Positions 1-8,789 of a DNA stretch of 64,000 nucleotides are shown here, piece after piece. The first letter of the stretch is position 1, and every line of letters starts with the position of its first letter. The DNA is from Granulosicoccus sp965214025 (GTDB taxonomy: Bacteria; Pseudomonadota; Gammaproteobacteria; Granulosicoccales; Granulosicoccaceae): the NCBI GenBank assembly GCA_965214025.1, contig CBDCAW010000012.1:124001-188000 (forward strand), in the 5' to 3' direction. The translations under genes were made by a program, and so were the position numbers. Below the pieces are notes generated by a model. That model saw only the letters and a list, made by a program, of their open reading frames with translations. It was not told where the DNA came from and ran no database searches.

Positions 1-88
1 AGAAGCGCGGACCGCTGATGATGGGTAGTCATTGTTGCATGTTGCGTTGCCGTATACTCGGCGGCCCGCCCCCTTACCTGTCGCCTGC

Positions 89-1324
89 ATGAATCCGGAC
101 CTGGCCAGACTGCAGCCCTACCCGTTCGAGAAGCTTCGCCAGCTATTGTCCGGTGCACAGGCTCCCGCCACGGGCCAGCTGCCCGACGGCTCACCGAGAC
201 GAGCCATTTCGCTATCGATCGGTGAACCGAAACGCGCGGCACCGGCGGCAGTGCAGCAGGCACTGGCAGCCGCACTCGAGGGCCTCGGCGCGTACCCGAG
301 CACGACAGGCACCGACGCGCTGCGCGAGACGATTGCGCTGTGGCTCGGCCGCCGCTTCGGCCTCGACGATGCGGCTGCGCTGGCTCGCCATCACATACTG
401 CCGGTCAATGGCACACGTGAGGCGCTGTTCGCCATCGCGCAGTGTGTGTTGAACCGCAACGCTGCGGCGCGCGACGTGCTGATGCCCAATCCGTTCTACC
501 AGATCTACGAAGGGGCGGCACTGCTTGCCGGCTGTGAACCGCGGCTCTACGCCATCGACGGCAATGCCGACGACAACCTGGCCGCGATCGAGCCGGCGCA
601 GTGGCAGGCTTGCCAGATGATCTACGTGTGCAACCCCGGCAACCCGACCGGCGCCGTGCTCGGAGAAGCGGCCCTGCAGCGGCTCATCGCACTGGCTCAC
701 GAGCACGATTTCATCATCGCCAGCGACGAATGCTACAGCGAGATCTATCGCGAGGTGGCCGGCCCGCCGTGCGGTCTGCTGCAGGCAGCCCGCTCCATGG
801 GAGTGCACGACTACAGCCGGTGCCTGGCATTCCACAGCCTGTCGAAACGCTCCAACCTGCCGGGCTTGCGCTCGGGTTTCGTCGCCGGTGATGCCGCTCT
901 CATCGAGCGCTTCACGTTGTACCGCACCTATCACGGCTGCTCGATGGCACTGCCGGTTCAGCAGGCCAGCATCACGGCCTGGAACGATGAGGCGCATGTC
1001 GAGGAAAACCGACATGCCTACGACGCCAGCTTCCAGGCCGCCATCGACGAGCTGCATGCGGTGCTGCCGCTGACGATGCCACCCGGCGGTTTCTATCTGT
1101 GGCCAAGCCTGCCCGAGGCCCTGGGTGAAGACGACCAGAGCTTCACGCGGCGGCTGTACGAACAGACCGATGTGCGCGTGGTTCCCGGCAGCTTCCTCGC
1201 ACGTGAGGTAGACGGGCATAACCCGGGTACACGGCGGCTGCGACTGGCGCTCGTGGCACCGCCCGACGACTGCCGCGAGGCCGCGAGGCGCATTCGCACC
1301 TGCATCGAGTCGGGCCTGTCATGA
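89..1324 (+). CDS. dapC: N-succinyldiaminopimelate aminotransferase
   Basis: A class I/II PLP aminotransferase of 411 residues. It converts N-succinyl-2-amino-6-ketopimelate plus glutamate to N-succinyl-LL-diaminopimelate in the succinylase branch of lysine and peptidoglycan synthesis, in the cytoplasm. Visible marks are NPGNPTG at about residues 182-188, the SDECY aspartate at about 213, and the PLP lysine in SLSKRSN at about 253. I chose the ATG at 89 because the family starts just before the MNPDLARLQPYPF block; the open frame upstream has no family character. dapD follows on the same strand after a repeat-filled gap, which supports DapC over a generic aspartate aminotransferase. Confidence 0.93.
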   Translation: MNPDLARLQPYPFEKLRQLLSGAQAPATGQLPDGSPRRAISLSIGEPKRAAPAAVQQALAAALEGLGAYPSTTGTDALRETIALWLGRRFGLDDAAALARHHILPVNGTREALFAIAQCVLNRNAAARDVLMPNPFYQIYEGAALLAGCEPRLYAIDGNADDNLAAIEPAQWQACQMIYVCNPGNPTGAVLGEAALQRLIALAHEHDFIIASDECYSEIYREVAGPPCGLLQAARSMGVHDYSRCLAFHSLSKRSNLPGLRSGFVAGDAALIERFTLYRTYHGCSMALPVQQASITAWNDEAHVEENRHAYDASFQAAIDELHAVLPLTMPPGGFYLWPSLPEALGEDDQSFTRRLYEQTDVRVVPGSFLAREVDGHNPGTRRLRLALVAPPDDCREAARRIRTCIESGLS

Positions 1325-1325
1325 C

Positions 1326-1500
1326 GACATGGTGCCTGGCCATCGTTGCAACATGACGCCGGGCCCGTCATGGACAGCATGACGTCGGGCCTGTCAAGAC
1401 GACATGATGCCTGGCCATCGTTGCAGCATGACGCCGGGCCCGTCATGGACAGCATGACGCCGGGCCCGTCATGACGACATGACGCCGGTCCCGTCGTTTA
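1326..1500. repeat. Extragenic palindromic repeat cluster between dapC and dapD
   Basis: The gap contains four to five copies of an imperfect palindrome close to ATGACGCCGGGCCCGTCAT (best copies near 1353, 1428 and 1453), joined by short GGACAGC or GACGAC spacers. A longer unit with CATCGTTGCA occurs twice. The arms ATGACG and CGTCAT can pair, so each copy can form a small hairpin in RNA. It is REP-like in size and position. It may attenuate or process the dapC-dapD transcript, which is inference. Confidence 0.75.
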
Positions 1501-1567
1501 AGACCCGTCATTGCAGCACGAAAACCAACCAGATGATCCGTACCACTCTCTTCAATGGAGCCTGACC

Positions 1568-2398
1568 ATGAACGATCTCGAATCCATCATCAACGACGCC
1601 TTCGAACGGCGCGACAGCCTCTCACCGAAAACTGCCGACCCCGAGATCATCGCGTCCGTGGAGGCTGCCATCGCACTGCTCGACAGCGGTGAGGCGCGCG
1701 TGGCCGAGCGCCGGGGCGTGGGGCAATGGGCGGTCAACGAGTGGCTGAAGAAGGCGGTGCTGCTGTCGTTTCGCCTGCGCGACAACGTGCCGATCGCTGC
1801 GGGTGGATTCACCCAGTTCTACGACAAGGTGCCGGGCAAGTTCACCGACCTGTCGGCCGCCGAGTTCGCTGAATCCGGGGTCAGGGTAGTACCACCGGCC
1901 ATGGCGCGGCGTGGCAGTTTCATCGCGCCGAACACGGTGCTGATGCCTTCCTACGTGAACATCGGTGCCTATGTCGATTCAGGCACCATGGTCGACACCT
2001 GGGCCACGGTGGGTTCCTGTGCGCAGATCGGCCGGAACGTGCACCTTTCCGGCGGTGTCGGCATCGGCGGCGTTCTCGAACCGCTGCAGGCCACGCCCAC
2101 CATCATCGAGGACAATTGCTTCATCGGTGCCCGTTCGGAAGTGGTCGAGGGCGTGATCGTCGAGGAAGGCTCGGTCATCTCGATGGGTGTATACATCGGT
2201 CAGAGCACGCGCATCTACGATCGCGAGAGCGATAGCGTGTCGTACGGGCGCATTCCGGCAGGCTCAGTGGTCGTCTCCGGCAACCTGCCCTCGAAGGATG
2301 GCAAGTACAGTCTCTACTGCGCCGTGATCGTCAAGCGCGTGGATGAAAAGACGCGTGCCAAGGTCGGCATCAACGAACTGCTGCGGCTGGTGGACTGA
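1568..2398 (+). CDS. dapD: Tetrahydrodipicolinate N-succinyltransferase
   Basis: A 276-residue protein that transfers succinyl from succinyl-CoA to tetrahydrodipicolinate, the committed step of the succinylase lysine pathway; DapC uses the oxidised product. The middle of the protein is a left-handed beta helix of hexapeptide repeats (for example VLMPSYVNIGAYVDSGTMVD and the following VGSCAQIGRNVHLSGGVGIG region), as in the trimeric family. Length matches the usual 274-276. The ATG at 1568 gives MNDLESIINDAFERR, the normal N-terminus. The upstream ATG-like extension is unlikely. Confidence 0.96.
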   Translation: MNDLESIINDAFERRDSLSPKTADPEIIASVEAAIALLDSGEARVAERRGVGQWAVNEWLKKAVLLSFRLRDNVPIAAGGFTQFYDKVPGKFTDLSAAEFAESGVRVVPPAMARRGSFIAPNTVLMPSYVNIGAYVDSGTMVDTWATVGSCAQIGRNVHLSGGVGIGGVLEPLQATPTIIEDNCFIGARSEVVEGVIVEEGSVISMGVYIGQSTRIYDRESDSVSYGRIPAGSVVVSGNLPSKDGKYSLYCAVIVKRVDEKTRAKVGINELLRLVD

Positions 2399-2495
2399 TG
2401 GCCATCACACAGACGGTCACGGCTCACCGGCAAAGCCTGTCATGTGCAGCGATTCGCCGGCACGGCTTGCACGTGCCGCGGCCTGGATTACCTGC

Positions 2496-2846
2496 ATGTC
2501 GCTGACGCTTTACGGCATACCCGGATGCGATACGGTGCGGAAGGCTCGTCGCTGGCTCGACGGGCACGGTGTCGATCATCGCTTCCATGATTTCAAGAAG
2601 CACGGCATCGATGCACCGACGCTGGCTGCCTGGTGCGAGACCGTCGGCTGGGAGGCGCTGATCAACAGGCGTGGCACCACTTGGCGCAAGCTCGACGAGG
2701 CGCAACGCGAAGGTCTCGACACGCAGCGGGCCATCGCACTCATGCAGACACACACGAGCCTGATCAAGCGCCCGCTGATCGAACACGAGCACGGCATGGA
2801 GCTCGGCTTCGATGCGGATCGATACGAAGTGCTGTTCACTTCGTAG
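2496..2846 (+). CDS. ArsC/Spx-family small thioredoxin-fold protein (YffB-like)
   Basis: A 116-residue thioredoxin-fold protein of the arsenate-reductase/Spx family, beginning MSLTLYGIPGCDTVRKARRW. Cys11 in a CxxxxR setting is the family's reactive cysteine. YffB-type members commonly lie between dapD and dapE in gammaproteobacteria, so this is that member and not a true arsenate reductase. Here dapE does not follow; an ABC exporter does. The exact role of YffB proteins is not settled. The ATG at 2496 is chosen because the fold starts directly after it; the open frame upstream overlaps dapD. Confidence 0.88.
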   Translation: MSLTLYGIPGCDTVRKARRWLDGHGVDHRFHDFKKHGIDAPTLAAWCETVGWEALINRRGTTWRKLDEAQREGLDTQRAIALMQTHTSLIKRPLIEHEHGMELGFDADRYEVLFTS

Positions 2847-2909
2847 ACCTGCTGATGCGTATTCAGGAAACTGCCTTGTCCAGGAAGCCGACGGATAGCA
2901 GGCCGGCGG

Positions 2910-4736
2910 ATGGCTGAGCAGAGCGCCGTTCAGACCCTTGGTCGCCTATGGCCGTTGCTGGCCCGATACCGGGTGCGAGTCTGGGTTGCGGCAGGTGCGT
3001 TGCTGATCGCGGCCAGCGCTACGCTGGCCATTCCGGTAGCGTTCCGCTTGCTGATCGATCAGGGGTTCGGGGCGGATGCCGCGACCCGGGCACTGGCGAG
3101 TGCCGGGCCGGACGCAGGCCACGTGACGCTGGTGTTCCTCGGCCTGTTCGCTCTCGCGGTGCTGTTGGCCATCAGCACGGCCATCCGCTTCTATTGTGTG
3201 GCCTGGCTGGGAGAACGGGTGACCACCGACCTGCGCAACCAAGTGTTCGATCGCGTGCTGTACCAGGACGCCGAATTCTTTGAAAGCCTGAAGACCGGTG
3301 AGGTGCTCTCACGGCTCTCCACCGATACCACGCTGATCCAGAGCCTGGTGGGAAGCAGCATCTCGCTCGGCTTGCGCAATGTCATCCTTTTCATCGGCGC
3401 ACTGATCATGATGCTGGTCTCTAGCCCGCAACTGGCCAGCATCATCGTCGCCCTGTTGCTGCTGGTGGTCGCACCGATCCTCATCTACGGGCGTCGAGTG
3501 CGACGATTGTCGCGCGATAGCCAGGACCGGCTGGCCGATACCGGTGCCCTCGCCGGTGAGACGCTCAATGCCATGCAGGTCGTGCAGGCCTACGTGCGCG
3601 AGGCCATGGAATCGTCGCGCTACGCCACGGCCACCGAGGCTGCGTTCAACAGCAGTGTGAGGCGCAACCGTTCGCGTGCCCTGCTGACCGCGCTGAGCAT
3701 CGTGCTCGTCTTCGGAGCCATCGTGTTCGTTCTGTGGCTGGGTGCGAATGCGGTCATGGATAACCGCATGAGCGCCGGCCTGCTCGCCCAGTTCATGCTG
3801 TACGCGGCTCTGGTGGGCGGCACTGCCGGTGTGATCGCAGAGGTGTTCGGCGATGTGCAGCGGGCCGCCGGAGCCACCGAGAGGCTCATGGAGCTACGCG
3901 ACGCCAGTGCCCGAATCCGGTCCGGCTCCGCGGTGCTGTCGCGGCCCGCAGCGCGTACCGGCGTGGAAATGCGTTTCGATGATGTATCGTTCAGCTACCC
4001 CAGCCGGCCGCATGAGCGTTCCCTGGACCAGGTGTCGTTCACGATCGCGCCGGGTGAGACCGTGGCGCTTGTCGGGCCTTCCGGTGCTGGCAAGACCACC
4101 GTGTTCCAATTGTTGCTACGCTTCCACGATCCACTCGGCGGCACGATCAGCCTCGACGGGGTGCCGCTTCCCGATCTGCAGCTGGCCTCCCTGCGTGACG
4201 CCATCGGTCTGGTCGCGCAGGACAGCACCGTGTTCTCGGCCAGCGCGATGGAGAACATTCGCTACGGCAGGCTCGATGCCAGCGATGAGGAGGTACGCTC
4301 GGCAGCCAAGGCTGCCCAGGCTCACGATTTCATCTGCGGGTTGGGCAATGGTTACGACACTTATCTGGGCGAGCGTGGCGTGCGTTTGTCCGGCGGGCAG
4401 CGCCAGCGCATATCGATTGCCCGCGCACTGCTGAAGAACCCCCCGCTGCTCCTGCTGGACGAGGCGACCAGCGCGTTGGATACCGAAAGCGAACGCCGGG
4501 TGCAGCAGGCCCTGGAGCATGCGATGCAAGGTCGCAGCACGCTGGTGATCGCCCACCGATTCGCCACCATCATCAGTGCCGACCGCATCCTGGTCATGCA
4601 GGAGGGTCGTGTCGTCGATAGCGGCACTCATCAGGAGCTGCTCGCACGCGGTGGGCTGTATGCGCGCCTGGCCGCCATGCAGTTCGACGACCGGACCAGC
4701 CTGGTGGCTGGGCAATTCGAGAGCCCGGCAAGCTGA
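2910..4736 (+). CDS. ABC transporter, fused permease/ATPase (MsbA/ABCB type)
   Basis: A 608-residue half-transporter. Residues about 20-320 form six membrane helices of the ABC type-1 exporter fold; about 350-590 is the nucleotide-binding domain. Motifs seen are Walker A GPSGAGKTT near 389, signature LSGGQRQRIS near 493, Walker B LLLLDEATS near 513, and the H-loop IAHR. It acts as an inner-membrane dimer exporting lipids or other hydrophobic compounds. Substrate cannot be read from the sequence. It may be cotranscribed with the dap genes (63-bp gap). MsbA proper is possible, but no lpxK neighbour is present. Confidence 0.9.
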   Translation: MAEQSAVQTLGRLWPLLARYRVRVWVAAGALLIAASATLAIPVAFRLLIDQGFGADAATRALASAGPDAGHVTLVFLGLFALAVLLAISTAIRFYCVAWLGERVTTDLRNQVFDRVLYQDAEFFESLKTGEVLSRLSTDTTLIQSLVGSSISLGLRNVILFIGALIMMLVSSPQLASIIVALLLLVVAPILIYGRRVRRLSRDSQDRLADTGALAGETLNAMQVVQAYVREAMESSRYATATEAAFNSSVRRNRSRALLTALSIVLVFGAIVFVLWLGANAVMDNRMSAGLLAQFMLYAALVGGTAGVIAEVFGDVQRAAGATERLMELRDASARIRSGSAVLSRPAARTGVEMRFDDVSFSYPSRPHERSLDQVSFTIAPGETVALVGPSGAGKTTVFQLLLRFHDPLGGTISLDGVPLPDLQLASLRDAIGLVAQDSTVFSASAMENIRYGRLDASDEEVRSAAKAAQAHDFICGLGNGYDTYLGERGVRLSGGQRQRISIARALLKNPPLLLLDEATSALDTESERRVQQALEHAMQGRSTLVIAHRFATIISADRILVMQEGRVVDSGTHQELLARGGLYARLAAMQFDDRTSLVAGQFESPAS

Positions 4737-4903
4737 GGGCTCCCTCCAGCTCAGCGCGAAGGCTTGCGGTGTTCGGCGAGGTAATACGGTCGGGCAAGCG
4801 CGAAAATCGTGGTGATCATGGCCCGATTCACCACCACCGGCTTCAGAACGACCGATCGATGCCGATCCCAGGATAGCCTTCTGATCTTCGACCGGACGAT
4901 TCT

Positions 4904-6487
4904 ATGAATCCCTTCGCACGCCCGCTGACGCTTTCCGCCCGTCTGTACCTGATGGCGGCCCTCGTGGCCCTGGCGATCATCGGGTTGGTTGCGCAAAGCT
5001 CATGGACCTTCTATGCCGCGACGCTCGAACAGCGCATGACCACGACGCGCAGCGTGGTGAAGCAGTCCATGGCGATCGCGGAAAAGTTCCAGCGTCAGGA
5101 GCTGGCGGGGCAACTCGACCGGGCAGCGGCACAGGCAGCCGCCAGCAAGGCGATCGGCGCGATCCGCTATGACGGCACCGAATACGTCTGGATCAACGAC
5201 CTCAAACCCGTCATGGTCATGCACCCGATCAAGCCGGCGCTCGACAACAAGGATCTTTCTTCCATCGAAGATGCCAACGGCAAGCGCTTGTTCGTGGAGA
5301 TGGTGAATACCGTGCAAGGCTCGAACGCCGGATACGTCGACTACCTGTGGCCGAAGCCCGGCAGCGAGGAGGCGGTACCGAAGCGCTCCTATGTCGCAGG
5401 CTTCAAGCCCTGGGGCTGGGTGATCGGTTCCGGCGTCTACATCGATGATGCGCGCGCCGCGGCAACAAACTTCGCGATGTACAAACTACTGATCGGGCTG
5501 TTCGTCTCGGCACTGGTATTCTTCATCGTGAACTGGCTCTCACGTGGCATGCGCAAGCGTCTGGCCCAGGCCGAGCAGGCCTTGCACGAACTGGCCGATG
5601 GCAACCTCAGCACTCCCATCGACACCGGCCGGCAGGATGAACTCGGTAGCCTGCTCAGGGCGGTGGTGGTCGCCCGGGACAGCCTCGCAAGCATCGTCAC
5701 CGAGGTACGTACGGCCAGTGATCGCATCGCCACAGCCAGCACCGGCATCGAGAGCGGCAACCGTGATCTGAGCACCCGTACCGATCAGACCGCCGCCAGC
5801 CTCAAGCAGACATCCGGTTCCATCACCGAACTGACCAGCACCGTCGGCCACAGTGCCGATGCGGCGGCGACGGCTACCGAACTGGCTACCAACGCTGCGC
5901 AGGTGGCACAGCGAGGGGGCAAGGTGGTGTCTGAAGTGGTTGCCACCATGCAGGAGATCAACGCCAGCTCCGAGAAGATCGCCGACATCATCAGCGTGAT
6001 AGACAGCATCGCGTTCCAGACCAACATCCTGGCCCTGAATGCTGCCGTCGAGGCGGCGCGCGCCGGTGAACAGGGCCGTGGCTTTGCGGTGGTCGCCGGC
6101 GAGGTCGGTTCGCTGGCGAAGCGTTCCGCCGAGGCCGCCATGGAAATCAAGGGCCTTATCGGTACCAGCGTGGAGCGGGTCGAAGCGGGCTCACGGCTGG
6201 TTGTCGACGCTGGCAGCACGATGGATGAAATCGTCGCCTCGGTACAACGGGTGACGGAGACGATGAGCGAGATCTCGACTGCCGCGCAGGGTCAGAGCAG
6301 CAGTATCGCGAGCGTGAACAGCGCGGTGAGCCAGCTTGATCAGATGACTCGACAGAACGCGTCCCTGGTTCAGGAAAGCACCGGTGCGGCCACCAGCCTC
6401 AAGGAACAGGCCTTAAAGCTTGCGGAAATCGTCGGCACCTTCAAGCTGAGCCAGGAACCTCTACGGCGTACCGATAGGCTCAACTGA
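4904..6487 (+). CDS. Methyl-accepting chemotaxis protein with Cache domain
   Basis: A 527-residue chemoreceptor. TM1 is at about 11-33. A periplasmic sCache_2-type domain at about 40-180 carries the family's YVWINDLKPVMVMHP and VIGSGVYIDD blocks. TM2 is at about 188-208, followed by HAMP and the long signalling coiled coil. The conserved hairpin tip includes FQTNILALNAAVEAARAGEQ, the contact site for CheA and CheW. It senses a small molecule and controls flagellar motility through CheA; the ligand is unknown. There is no CheR-binding pentapeptide at the C-terminus. Its 3' end overlaps the convergent amylosucrase gene by 8 bp. Confidence 0.93.
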   Translation: MNPFARPLTLSARLYLMAALVALAIIGLVAQSSWTFYAATLEQRMTTTRSVVKQSMAIAEKFQRQELAGQLDRAAAQAAASKAIGAIRYDGTEYVWINDLKPVMVMHPIKPALDNKDLSSIEDANGKRLFVEMVNTVQGSNAGYVDYLWPKPGSEEAVPKRSYVAGFKPWGWVIGSGVYIDDARAAATNFAMYKLLIGLFVSALVFFIVNWLSRGMRKRLAQAEQALHELADGNLSTPIDTGRQDELGSLLRAVVVARDSLASIVTEVRTASDRIATASTGIESGNRDLSTRTDQTAASLKQTSGSITELTSTVGHSADAAATATELATNAAQVAQRGGKVVSEVVATMQEINASSEKIADIISVIDSIAFQTNILALNAAVEAARAGEQGRGFAVVAGEVGSLAKRSAEAAMEIKGLIGTSVERVEAGSRLVVDAGSTMDEIVASVQRVTETMSEISTAAQGQSSSIASVNSAVSQLDQMTRQNASLVQESTGAATSLKEQALKLAEIVGTFKLSQEPLRRTDRLN

Positions 6488-8561
6488 GCCACAGACGTGC
6501 GTAAGGTCCCAGCACAAGGTGGCCGGCATCCACACCGATCTCTCGCTGCACGAGGTGATCGTGGAATCCGGTCAGGCCTGTCTCCATCAATGGCCCCACC
6601 CATAGGCGCTGGGTTTCCTCGGTGAAGTTGTAGAGCCCCACCAGCGTACCCATGGGATGGCGGTGCGCCAGCGCGAAGACATGCGGATGCCCGGTGTCGA
6701 GGATGTCGGTGTCGTAGCGGGAACTCAGCTGCTGAGAGCGACGGCGAGCCTGTAGTATGTTCTGCAATCCCTGAAACAGCCGCCCTTCGATGGTGCTTGC
6801 ATCGTTGCGCTTCGCGGCCTTGGCCCAGTCCATCGGCGGACGATGCAGCCAGCGGCTGTCGTCGGCATGTTCCGGGTTGCCGGTGTAATCGTGGTAATTC
6901 AGCAGACCCAGCTCGTCGCCCATGTACAGCAGGGGCAGGCCTCCGAAACCGCAGATCAGCGCATGCCCCAGCAGCATGCGTTCGATGGCCAGGTCGATCA
7001 ACCGGGAATCACCGATTTCCAGGGCATGCTCGAGCCCCACCAGGCTTGCAAACGTTCCGTTGATACGACGATCAAGTGTGGCAGGGTTGTATTGAAATAC
7101 GCCACCCCGCGCGTGGCTGCCCTCGAATTCACCCGAATAGTAGTCCGACAGGAAGCGCCGGTGTGCGAAGCCGTTGAGCCCGACCGCCTCGGCATCGTCG
7201 TCCGCAACCGCCCAGCCGATGTCGTCATGGCAGCGGATGTAGGTGCCCCAGGAAATCGAGTTCGGCGTACGCGGAAACTCGCGCAGCGATTCTGTCATCA
7301 GGCGGGTATCGCGGCTCGCCAGTGCACCCCAGAACTGCACCATCAACGAATTGTGGTACGCGATGTTCGACACCTTGCCATGGTGACGACCCACCCCGAA
7401 GTAGCGGATCAGATCGTCCGGCGCGACGATGGCCTCGGCCTTGTGTGCGACGGCCGGCGTGGCGATACGCGAGCAGGTGCGCAGCGCCTGCATCAGATCG
7501 AAGACCTCTTCCTGATTCTGCGAATCGGTACCCAGGCGTTTCCACATGAACGCCACCGCGTCGAGCCTGAGCACCTCCACGCCCAGGTTGGCCAGTTCGA
7601 ACATGATGGCCGCGATCTCGAGGAACACCTCGGGATTCGACCAGTTCAGGTCCCACTGATAGTGGTGGAACGTGGTCCATACCCACTTGCCGCTGGCCGG
7701 ATCGAGCGTGAAATTGCCTGGTGCGAATTCGGGAAACACCTCCGGCAGGGTCTGTTCGTACGCATCGGGCAAGGTGCGGTCGTCGAACATGTGGAAATAG
7801 CCCTGGTAATGCGGGTCGCCGGCTTGTGCCGCCTTGGCCCAGGGATGCTCGCGAGCGCAATGGTTCAATACCAGATCGATGCACACGGATTGGCCGCGCG
7901 TGCGAAGCGCGGCACACAGCGCCTCCAGATCGTCGTTGGTACCGAGCGCCGGATCGACGCGACGGTAATCGGTGACCGCGTAACCGCCATCGTTCTCACC
8001 TTCGCGTGACGACATCACCTTCATCAGGTGAAGGTAGGTGGTACCGAGATCCTCGAGATAATCGAGATGTTCGTGGATACCGTTCAACGTGCCGGCGAAC
8101 TGTTCCACATAGAATACATAGCCAAGCATGGATTCATGTTGAAACCAGTCTTGCTCCAGGTCTCGTTCGATGTCCAGCGCGCGAAGTTCGGCCGGACGCG
8201 CCACATGGCTGCGGGCCATGAGATGGGTGAGGCGGCGAATGAAATCGACGAAATCCGCCCGCTCCCCGTACACCAGGAACAACCCGTCGTACAGGTTCTG
8301 GAACCAGCGTTCGTAACGCAATTCGAACAACTGCTGGTCACGCTCCGACAGCGGGCCGAGAATCACGTCGAGCCCCTCTTCAGCTTCCAGCATGCAAGCT
8401 CGGGCACTATCGCTGAGCAGTCGCGAGCGGCGCTTGCGCGAGGTGCTGTAGCCCTGGCTACCGATCGTCGTCTCGGCGGCGGCATCCGCATGGTCGTCGT
8501 CGGACGCCTTGCCGATGGGTCGCTCGGGGGGTTGGGAGTCGAAAGCGGTGGTCTGATTCAC
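6480..8561 (-). CDS. Amylosucrase-type GH13 enzyme
   Basis: A 693-residue GH13 enzyme resembling amylosucrase, which splits sucrose and builds alpha-1,4-glucan or transfers glucose. The helical N-terminal domain (about 60-140) is typical of the GH13_4 subfamily. Catalytic residues are visible as LRLDAVAF (nucleophile D334), HKAEAIV (acid/base E376) and RCHDDIGW (transition-state aspartate near 446-447). About 45 hydrophilic residues precede the usual start. No signal peptide is seen, so it is cytoplasmic. No sucrose porter lies nearby. It could also be a related sucrose hydrolase; the subfamily call is firmer than the product. Confidence 0.88.
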   Translation of the reverse strand: MNQTTAFDSQPPERPIGKASDDDHADAAAETTIGSQGYSTSRKRRSRLLSDSARACMLEAEEGLDVILGPLSERDQQLFELRYERWFQNLYDGLFLVYGERADFVDFIRRLTHLMARSHVARPAELRALDIERDLEQDWFQHESMLGYVFYVEQFAGTLNGIHEHLDYLEDLGTTYLHLMKVMSSREGENDGGYAVTDYRRVDPALGTNDDLEALCAALRTRGQSVCIDLVLNHCAREHPWAKAAQAGDPHYQGYFHMFDDRTLPDAYEQTLPEVFPEFAPGNFTLDPASGKWVWTTFHHYQWDLNWSNPEVFLEIAAIMFELANLGVEVLRLDAVAFMWKRLGTDSQNQEEVFDLMQALRTCSRIATPAVAHKAEAIVAPDDLIRYFGVGRHHGKVSNIAYHNSLMVQFWGALASRDTRLMTESLREFPRTPNSISWGTYIRCHDDIGWAVADDDAEAVGLNGFAHRRFLSDYYSGEFEGSHARGGVFQYNPATLDRRINGTFASLVGLEHALEIGDSRLIDLAIERMLLGHALICGFGGLPLLYMGDELGLLNYHDYTGNPEHADDSRWLHRPPMDWAKAAKRNDASTIEGRLFQGLQNILQARRRSQQLSSRYDTDILDTGHPHVFALAHRHPMGTLVGLYNFTEETQRLWVGPLMETGLTGFHDHLVQREIGVDAGHLVLGPYARLWLS

Positions 8562-8789
8562 GGAGCGCGGATGCAGGATTGGAGGTGGATGGGCCAGAGA
8601 GTAACAGGCTCAAACGGCAGGCCCGGATGGCGCTTCGACACCATGATTCAGGACCCGCCAAGCCTCTGGATCTCGACATTGATGAACGCTGTCGGCGGGA
8701 TGTTAGCATCATCCGCCCACCTGTCCTCGTCAGGGCGGGCAGCCAAGGCCTGTCATCGATTTGCCCATAGGTAGCGAATAGCCCGACAC

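Noticed and set aside
212..1219. 335-codon open frame on the minus strand opposite dapC.
   Set aside because: Shadow frame of a GC-rich gene; no domain, and dapC is certain.
6843..8009. 388-codon open frame opposite the amylosucrase gene.
   Set aside because: Antisense shadow with no domain, opposite intact GH13 catalytic motifs.
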